From: Chloroflexota bacterium
GTDB taxonomy: Bacteria; Chloroflexota; UBA6077; JADZDV01
Direction of reading: 5' to 3'
DNA length: 13,828 bases
Assembly (NCBI GenBank): GCA_020850915.1
Contig: JADZDV010000276.1
Location: 1 to 13,828 of the forward strand
The notes beneath the pieces were generated by a model. The model was not told the DNA's origin, searched no databases, and saw only the letters and a list, made by a program, of their open reading frames with translations. The position numbers and the translations under genes were made by a program. Shown here piece after piece: positions 13,503 to 13,828 of this stretch (positions are counted from its first letter, which is position 1; every line of letters begins with the position of its first letter).

Positions 13503-13828
13503 TCATTGTCCAGAACGGGTGTCGCGCTGCTCGGCCGGGCTGCGCGCCGGCCACCAATCCCTCGTCGGTCCATTCTCGAGGCTCGGTGGGCATTGCGCAC
13601 TCGACGCGCGAACGAAGCGCATCTCCGAGCTGTTGAGCGCCCGCCCCCGCGGGCTCCGCAAGTCCCGTACCACCGCCCGGTGAAGCCCTCCCAGGAAGAC
13701 CGCCGCCACGATCGGGACGTAGACGATCGTATGAAGGTGGCAGTGCAGCCACGCCACATCGAACGAGTGTCCAGGGATGCCCGTCGTGCCATTCAGCCCG
13801 TCTGGAGCTGCTGCGCCATCTTCATGAC
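13503..13828 (-). CDS. Partial reading frame of unknown function at the right edge
   Basis: One - strand frame is open from the right edge to TGA at 13505-13503, 107 residues. Its first part reads plausibly (GLNGTTGIPGHSFDVAWLHC, then HLHTIVYVPIVAAVFLGGL), with an H-C-H-L-H cluster followed by a hydrophobic stretch of about 15 residues that could be a membrane segment or buried strand. The rest is Arg/Ser/Pro-rich and less convincing. A GTG at 13757 could start an 84-residue version, but it has no ribosome site. In another frame the edge holds a short end, 'MKMAQQLQTG', stopping at 13796-13794, which could instead be the tail of the true upstream gene. It lies 74 bp before the cupin gene on the same strand. 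I do not recognise the family. Confidence 0.3.
   Translation of the reverse strand, partial: HEDGAAAPDGLNGTTGIPGHSFDVAWLHCHLHTIVYVPIVAAVFLGGLHRAVVRDLRSPRGRALNSSEMRFVRASSAQCPPSLENGPTRDWWPARSPAEQRDTRSGQ

Noticed and set aside
13429..13752. N-terminal extension of the cupin frame
   Set aside because: The added residues are low-complexity Gly/Ala/Arg/Pro, overlap another candidate frame, and the internal ATG at 13428 has a much better ribosome site.

Overview
The window is GC-rich (about two thirds G+C by eye), with dense genes, strong G/C at third codon positions and some GTG starts. It looks like a free-living, high-GC bacterium with a broad catabolic repertoire. The gene content (sugar-acid type enolase-superfamily enzyme, SDR, DUF3891, amidohydrolase, cupins) would fit a soil or thermophilic Chloroflexota-like organism. 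No rRNA or other taxonomic marker is present, so this is only a guess. I saw no rRNA, tRNA, CRISPR array, transposase or integrase.

Left block, + strand, 1-3584: the 3' end of a zinc-type alcohol dehydrogenase (1-147), a mandelate racemase/muconate lactonizing enzyme family protein (219-1340), a short-chain dehydrogenase overlapping it by 14 bp (1327-2163), and a membrane-anchored SGNH hydrolase (2373-3584). The first three look like a cassette that oxidises and dehydrates or isomerises a sugar acid or related hydroxy acid. The SGNH hydrolase may be separate. A terminator-like hairpin and a 14-bp tandem repeat lie in the convergent gap after it.

Middle block, - strand, 7667 down to 3762: a four-gene operon encoding a lipoprotein binding protein, a FecCD-type permease, a FecE-type ATPase and a class I SAM methyltransferase. 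The genes are spaced tightly or overlap. The operon is preceded by a near-consensus sigma-70 promoter (TTGACA, 17 nt, TAATAT). Its spacer and -10 contain a perfect palindrome, and a second palindrome sits about 20 bp downstream over the expected transcription start. This looks like a repressor-controlled iron/siderophore (or other metal-chelate) importer with a methyltransferase attached. It is the most interesting part of the window.

Right block: a Cys-less carboxymuconolactone-decarboxylase-like protein (7909-8319) and a DUF3891 protein (8421-9224) run on the + strand. They are followed by an orphan coding remnant (about 9326-9595) and an amidohydrolase of the ATZ/TRZ/SAH-deaminase type (9619-11166). 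After another weak coding-like remnant (about 11255-11404) come, on the - strand, a zinc-dependent sorbitol/threonine-dehydrogenase-like enzyme (11510-12550) and a cupin protein with an unusual C-terminal extension (12634-13428). A partial reading frame of unknown function runs off the right edge.

I found no obviously novel defence or mobile system. The leads worth following are the paired operators, the methyltransferase-coupled importer, the cupin tail and the two gene remnants.
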